The notes below the pieces were generated by a model that had not been told where the DNA came from, did not search any database, and saw only the letters and a program-made list of their open reading frames with translations. DNA of 9,089 nucleotides from JBKQHQ01 sp052148715 (GTDB lineage: Bacteria > Pseudomonadota > Alphaproteobacteria > Rhizobiales > Xanthobacteraceae), in the NCBI GenBank assembly GCA_052148715.1, contig JBKQHQ010000171.1, positions 1 to 9,089 of the forward strand, given 5' to 3'. Each line of letters starts with the position of its first letter. The first letter of the stretch is position 1. Below are positions 6,337-9,089 of this stretch, piece after piece. Made by a program: the position numbers and the translations under genes.

Positions 6337-6370
6337 TTGCATTCGCTAACTTAGGCTGTCGATAGCTATC
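6337..6370 (+). promoter_or_regulatory. Candidate promoter with overlapping TCGATA-NN-TATC palindrome before the helicase gene
   Basis: TTGCAT (6337-6342) could be a -35 element, with GATAGC about 18 bases later as a poor -10. The perfect palindrome GATAGCTATC (6361-6370), extended on the left to TCGATAGCTATC, covers this -10 and ends just before the AAAGG ribosome site at 6374-6378. A protein bound here would block both transcription and translation start. The match to the 4090-4105 palindrome supports a shared regulator. Confidence 0.4.
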
Positions 6371-6386
6371 ACAAAAGGTCAGCAGC

Positions 6387-7967
6387 ATGTCTCTCCAGGA
6401 AAAATCACATCACAAGCCCGAAGCAGTAGAACCTTTCGATGAAGCCGGTGCCACCGGCCGCGGAAAAGGCCGAAAGGCGGTTATGGTCCATGAAAACGAT
6501 CGCCATGTTCACTTGGCCACCTTGGCCGGAACGCTTCATGGGATGGGACTATCGTCCCCGGCGATATCAGCCGCATTGGTTGCGGAGAATAGTACCAAAT
6601 GTCAGCCCCCGCTTGATGCCTCTCAGCTGAGCCGGATTGTGGCGACCGTCACGAAGGATGTTGGGGGCGCCCGAGGTGATGCCGGTGTGCTTCTCCTGGA
6701 AGCCGTTCTCGAACGCTTTTTCGCTGGCGGTAAGCATTTGATCTCGGGCCCAGACGGCCAGTTCTGGAACTATAGCGGTACGCTTTGGCATCCGGTTCCA
6801 AAAGCCTGGGTCAACGGCCGGATTTTTGAAGCCATTCAAAGCCTCCCGCAGCGAGTTGGTGTGACCAGCACCGCCCTGATGTCCCAAGCACATGCCTTGC
6901 TGAACGCAAAACTTGCCGACAACGAGGACCGATTCTCCTTCACCAAGGACCCCGCTCCAATAATTAACTGCCTGAATGGCGAACTCTGGATCAATCCCGA
7001 TGGCACCGTCGAACTACGACCGCACCGGCCAGAATCCTACCTTCGGCATTGCCTTGACGTTGCCTACGATCCGAATGCCAAATGCCCGCAGTACGATCGC
7101 GCGCTAGGGGGAATTTTCGGTTCGGCCGACGATCCTAGAGAGCTAAGACGGCATTGGCACGAGCTGGTCGGGTACATCGTTCAGCCGCACCGAAATATCC
7201 CGGTCATCGTCATTATGCGTGGTCGCGGCGAGAATGGAAAAACCGTCCTGGCGAAGACCCTTGTTCGACTTTTGGGAGAGCCGTCGGTTCAAGCTCAACA
7301 TGTCGAAGACCTCGATAAGAACCGATTCGCTATGGGCAATCTCTTGGGAAAACTTCTGTTCCTCGATGACGATGTGAGTGCTGGCGCTCGCCTTCCCGAC
7401 GGGCCGCTCAAGACAATCAGCGAGGGCAAGATAGTGTCGGGGGAGTTGAAATTCGGGCCGTCGTTCAACTTTGTTGTGCGCACCGTGCCAATGCTGCTGT
7501 GCAACAACTTGCCTAGGTTGGCCGACTTGTCCCATGGCCTCAGGCGGCGGATGCAAGTTATACCGTTTGATCGAACCTTTACCGACGAGGATCGCGACCC
7601 GAGACTATTCGAGTATATCTGGGCGAACGAGTTACCGGGGGTGTTGAACCGAGCGTTGCGAGGGTACCAGAGGATAGTCCAGCGGGGCTCAATGTTCGAC
7701 CTGCCCGCAGCCGTAACGGCGGCAACAGAAGATTGGCTAAACGAGGCGAATCCCGTTTTCCGCTTTATCAAAGAGCAGTGCCGGACCGGCAATGATGAAA
7801 CCTGCAAAGTGAAAGAACTTTATGCTGCTTACCGGTCTTGGGCGCATCAAGCCGGCGTTAGGTCAATCCAGGACCGAATAGCTTTCGGTCGCGACATTGC
7901 CCACCTCGGCTATGACGTAAATGGCCGCAAAGGGGATCGCGTCTTTGGGCTCGACTTGCGAAATTGA
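6387..7967 (+). CDS. P4/D5-type SF3 helicase with PriCT domain (phage/plasmid primase family, no primase catalytic domain)
   Basis: This 526-residue protein should unwind DNA at the element's origin as a ring helicase of superfamily 3. Residues ~37-90 match the PriCT module (NDRHVHLATLAGTLHGMG, then CQPPLDASQLSRIVATV). Residues ~100-260 are the D5_N region (FWNYSGTLWHPV; INCLNGELWINPDG; HWHELVGYIVQPHRN). The helicase core has Walker A GRGENGKT (279-286), Walker B KLLFLDDDV (322-330), a sensor region with LLCNNLPRL (370-378) and basic GLRRRMQVIPF (384-394). A C-terminal winged-helix region (~450-520) ends the protein, so it looks intact. PriCT normally follows an archaeo-eukaryotic-type primase domain; here only about 35 polar residues precede it, so no primer-making activity is expected from this chain. 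The start has AAAGG eight bases upstream. With the ParB/RepA-like gene it forms the replication arm. Confidence 0.9.
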   Translation: MSLQEKSHHKPEAVEPFDEAGATGRGKGRKAVMVHENDRHVHLATLAGTLHGMGLSSPAISAALVAENSTKCQPPLDASQLSRIVATVTKDVGGARGDAGVLLLEAVLERFFAGGKHLISGPDGQFWNYSGTLWHPVPKAWVNGRIFEAIQSLPQRVGVTSTALMSQAHALLNAKLADNEDRFSFTKDPAPIINCLNGELWINPDGTVELRPHRPESYLRHCLDVAYDPNAKCPQYDRALGGIFGSADDPRELRRHWHELVGYIVQPHRNIPVIVIMRGRGENGKTVLAKTLVRLLGEPSVQAQHVEDLDKNRFAMGNLLGKLLFLDDDVSAGARLPDGPLKTISEGKIVSGELKFGPSFNFVVRTVPMLLCNNLPRLADLSHGLRRRMQVIPFDRTFTDEDRDPRLFEYIWANELPGVLNRALRGYQRIVQRGSMFDLPAAVTAATEDWLNEANPVFRFIKEQCRTGNDETCKVKELYAAYRSWAHQAGVRSIQDRIAFGRDIAHLGYDVNGRKGDRVFGLDLRN

Positions 7968-8097
7968 TCAGATGCGCTGCCCGGGATCGACAGCATAATT
8001 TCGACGCTGATATGGTTATTCCCCCAGGTATCTCAGCGATTTTGTGTGCGCGAATTCGAGCGCCAGGGGTGGGTCCAATGCTGGGCTTGAGCACCGG
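7968..8097. other. Short gap after the helicase gene
   Basis: These 130 bases contain no supported gene, clear terminator or repeat. The minus-strand ORF crossing the end of the helicase gene is its shadow. Confidence 0.3.
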
Positions 8098-8479
8098 GTG
8101 ACCGAAGTTGCAGTGGATGTAGAGTGACTACCGAGCCACCCGCGAGCGCGATGGAGTCTATACCTACCTCGATGCCGTGTTCGCAGTGGTCCGGAAATGG
8201 ACCCGACTCGGGTGCGCCAAAAGCCGTGCGAAGCGGGCTCTCGCGTTACAAAACACTGGGGCAGGGAGGAAGGGGGAGCCGTTCGCTGCGGTGATTGCGA
8301 GCTCAGCCAACGTCCACGACAGGACGGTCAGTAAATGGTCGCGGGCTTTGCGGTACGCGGTCGAGGTCAAGAAGGACCGGGAAGGGCTGGCCAAGTTCAT
8401 CAAACGGAACGGGGGGATCAACGCCTGCGCGTCCAAGTTTTCTGATGCCGGCCGCCAAACCCGGAAGCGTGGTCGATAA
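8098..8479 (+). pseudogene. Hypothetical element gene, probably broken near its 5' end by a frameshift
   Basis: The frame ending at TAA 8477-8479 encodes a natural-looking soluble protein: an acidic helix start (DYRATRERDGVYTYLDAVF), then PFAAVIASSANVHDRTVSKW, then SRALRYAVEVKKDREGLAKF, then IKRNGGINACASKF. The pattern with TVSKWSRALR and FIKRNGGINACA suggests a conserved family, but no function is known to me. The frame has no ATG and is cut by TAG at 8120-8122. The only start inside is GTG 8177, which would remove the convincing DYRATRERDGVY segment. In another frame, GTG 8098 reads VTEVAVDVE and stops at 8125; one extra T at 8125 would explain the break, since skipping it joins VDVE to DYRATRE. 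I therefore take it as frameshifted, or a sequencing error. It lies 130 bases after the helicase gene, on the same strand, and probably belonged to the same element. Confidence 0.5.
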
Positions 8480-8650
8480 TGCCGGCATTCCGTTGCCGAC
8501 AACATCCGAATCCTATGATCCCGACCGGCGCGATCCCACTCGGATATCGCCCGACCTATGCGGCGGGATCGCGGCAACTCGTTAAGAAAGAGGCATTTCT
8601 TCATCAGTCAGCGGGAACGCTTTAGTTCCTGCGATCTCGATGTAACGAAT

Positions 8651-8896
8651 ATGGTGCGGACAGCTTACGTTCGGAAAGCCCGAGGGAAAGGCTATACGTC
8701 GGGGCTCGCGGCCGCCCCGAGAGCGCAATGGACGCCAGCGGGAGTCGTGCCGTGGCGGCGAGGTATGAGCCGTTGGGGCGATCTGTTTGGCAAGCGTCAC
8801 GTGGCGAGCGGCGCCGAAGCCGGCACCCTAGCCAGTGGTGCCACAGCCGGTGGTGCCACAGCCGGTGGGACGACTGGTAAGAAGCCTAACCGGTAA
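8651..8896 (+). CDS. Weak low-complexity ORF, 81 residues
   Basis: From ATG 8651 the frame encodes a basic first half (TAYVRKARGKGYTSGLAAAP; VVPWRRGMSRWGDLFGKRH) followed by a Gly/Ala/Thr repeat tail and a Lys/Arg end. There is no ribosome site before the ATG; an upstream ATG at 8558 would give 112 residues and is no better supported. The first half has some aromatic and basic clusters typical of real protein, so it may be a fragment of a lost gene. No family is recognised. Confidence 0.22.
   Translation: MVRTAYVRKARGKGYTSGLAAAPRAQWTPAGVVPWRRGMSRWGDLFGKRHVASGAEAGTLASGATAGGATAGGTTGKKPNR
8836..8865 (+). repeat. 15-base tandem repeat, two exact copies
   Basis: TGGTGCCACAGCCGG occurs at 8836-8850 and 8851-8865, with partly matching sequence on both sides. 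In the frame of the weak ORF it encodes a repeated GATAG unit. The length, a multiple of three, keeps the frame open and is typical of slippage-made repeats. Confidence 0.7.
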
Positions 8897-9041
8897 ACCG
8901 AAGCCAAGGCCAGCGGCACCGATCGCGGCACCGTCGAGCGGATGGACGCCCGTCTATTAAAAAGCTTCATCGCGAAGTCGTGTGGGTTATTTTTTGTCAA
9001 TTTCGATCAATGCCCTTTGTTGTTTCTGCTACTGTTGAGGC

Positions 9042-9072
9042 TGTGGGCATGTGGGCAACGCTTGCGTTGTCC
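9042..9072. repeat. Tandem TGTGGGCA repeat joined to a hairpin
   Basis: TGTGGGCA is repeated directly at 9042-9049 and 9050-9057. Overlapping it, GGGCAACGC (9053-9061) pairs with GCGTTGTCC (9064-9072) around a TT loop, with one G-T pair. The structure could be part of an interspersed palindromic repeat, a small RNA or a terminator; no T run follows. It is cut close to the window edge. Confidence 0.4.
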
Positions 9073-9089
9073 AAGCGAAGCGGCATGAC

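Larger units (their letters stand above)
2844..9089. mobile_element. Part of a P4-like or plasmid-like integrative element (replication and control module)
   Basis: The left boundary is placed at the point where RadC similarity ends, about 2843-2870. To its right lie an AlpA-like helix-turn-helix gene, small coupled ORFs, a ParB/RepA-like protein and an SF3 helicase, a group typical of elements with their own replication proteins. The right boundary is not seen. No integrase, relaxase or second att copy is visible, so integration ability and the exact limits are inferred; the element may be decayed. Confidence 0.55.
8480..9089. other. Apparently non-coding right end of the window
   Basis: About 610 bases contain only weak ORFs. 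An ATG at 8479 overlaps the stop of the previous frame (TAATG) and opens 48 residues to 8625, but the peptide is not convincing. A low-complexity ORF (8651-8896), a tandem repeat and a terminal hairpin are listed separately. After 8896 the same frame continues open to TGA 9086-9088 without a credible protein pattern. The stretch looks like decayed or spacer DNA. Confidence 0.4.

Noticed and set aside
5854..6386. Iteron-type replication origin between the replication genes
   Set aside because: No set of repeated units was found; only the single palindrome at 6359-6370 is present.
8164..8604. 146-residue minus-strand ORF in the right part
   Set aside because: It is the shadow of the plus-strand 8098-8479 gene, whose sequence looks far more like a conserved protein.
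8479..8625. 48-residue ORF with TAATG overlap after the frameshifted gene
   Set aside because: The overlap looks like coupling, but the upstream gene is probably broken and the peptide shows no natural pattern.
8797..9000. 67-residue minus-strand ORF with Pro/Ala/Val repeats
   Set aside because: The repeat is the reverse reading of the 15-base tandem repeat; nothing else supports it.

Overview
The window looks like an alphaproteobacterial chromosome, most likely Bradyrhizobium or a near relative in the Nitrobacteraceae. This rests on GC-rich coding style and on the kinds of proteins present: a Cache-type chemoreceptor, a DUF4239 membrane protein, a RadC tail, and a ParB/RepA-like protein with a P4-type helicase. 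The genus is inferred from protein style, not from a database search.

Layout: bases 1-1003 hold the N-terminal two thirds of a methyl-accepting chemotaxis protein on the minus strand, running off the left edge. Bases 1004-1564 are mostly empty. Bases 1565-2461 (plus) encode a four-helix DUF4239 (bestrophin-like) membrane protein. A strong hairpin at 2535-2563 lies between this gene and a convergent fragment of radC (2677 to about 2843, minus) that keeps only the last ~55 residues, starting at the JAMM metal-binding motif. To the left the sequence reads as ordinary chromosome; to the right it reads as an integrated mobile element.

The element part (about 2844 to at least 7967, perhaps to the right edge) has a minus-strand arm and a plus-strand arm, divergent from an AT-rich control region at 3937-4179. 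The minus arm encodes a 132-residue unknown protein, a 71-residue AlpA/excisionase-type helix-turn-helix protein, and two tiny coupled ORFs, the last of which runs into the radC remnant. The plus arm encodes a ParB-domain protein fused to a RepA-like ATPase domain whose P-loop is destroyed, a small 72-residue ORF, and a P4/D5-type SF3 helicase with a PriCT domain but no primase catalytic domain. A similar palindrome (TCGATA-NN-TATC) lies upstream of both large plus-strand genes and could be a shared operator. The set resembles the replication and control module of a P4-like or plasmid-like integrative element. No integrase, relaxase or cargo gene is visible here.

Bases 7968-9089 look decayed: a probably frameshifted gene of an unrecognised family (8098-8479), a weak low-complexity ORF with a 15-bp tandem repeat, and non-coding sequence ending in a hairpin. 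No rRNA, tRNA, CRISPR array or insertion sequence was recognised.
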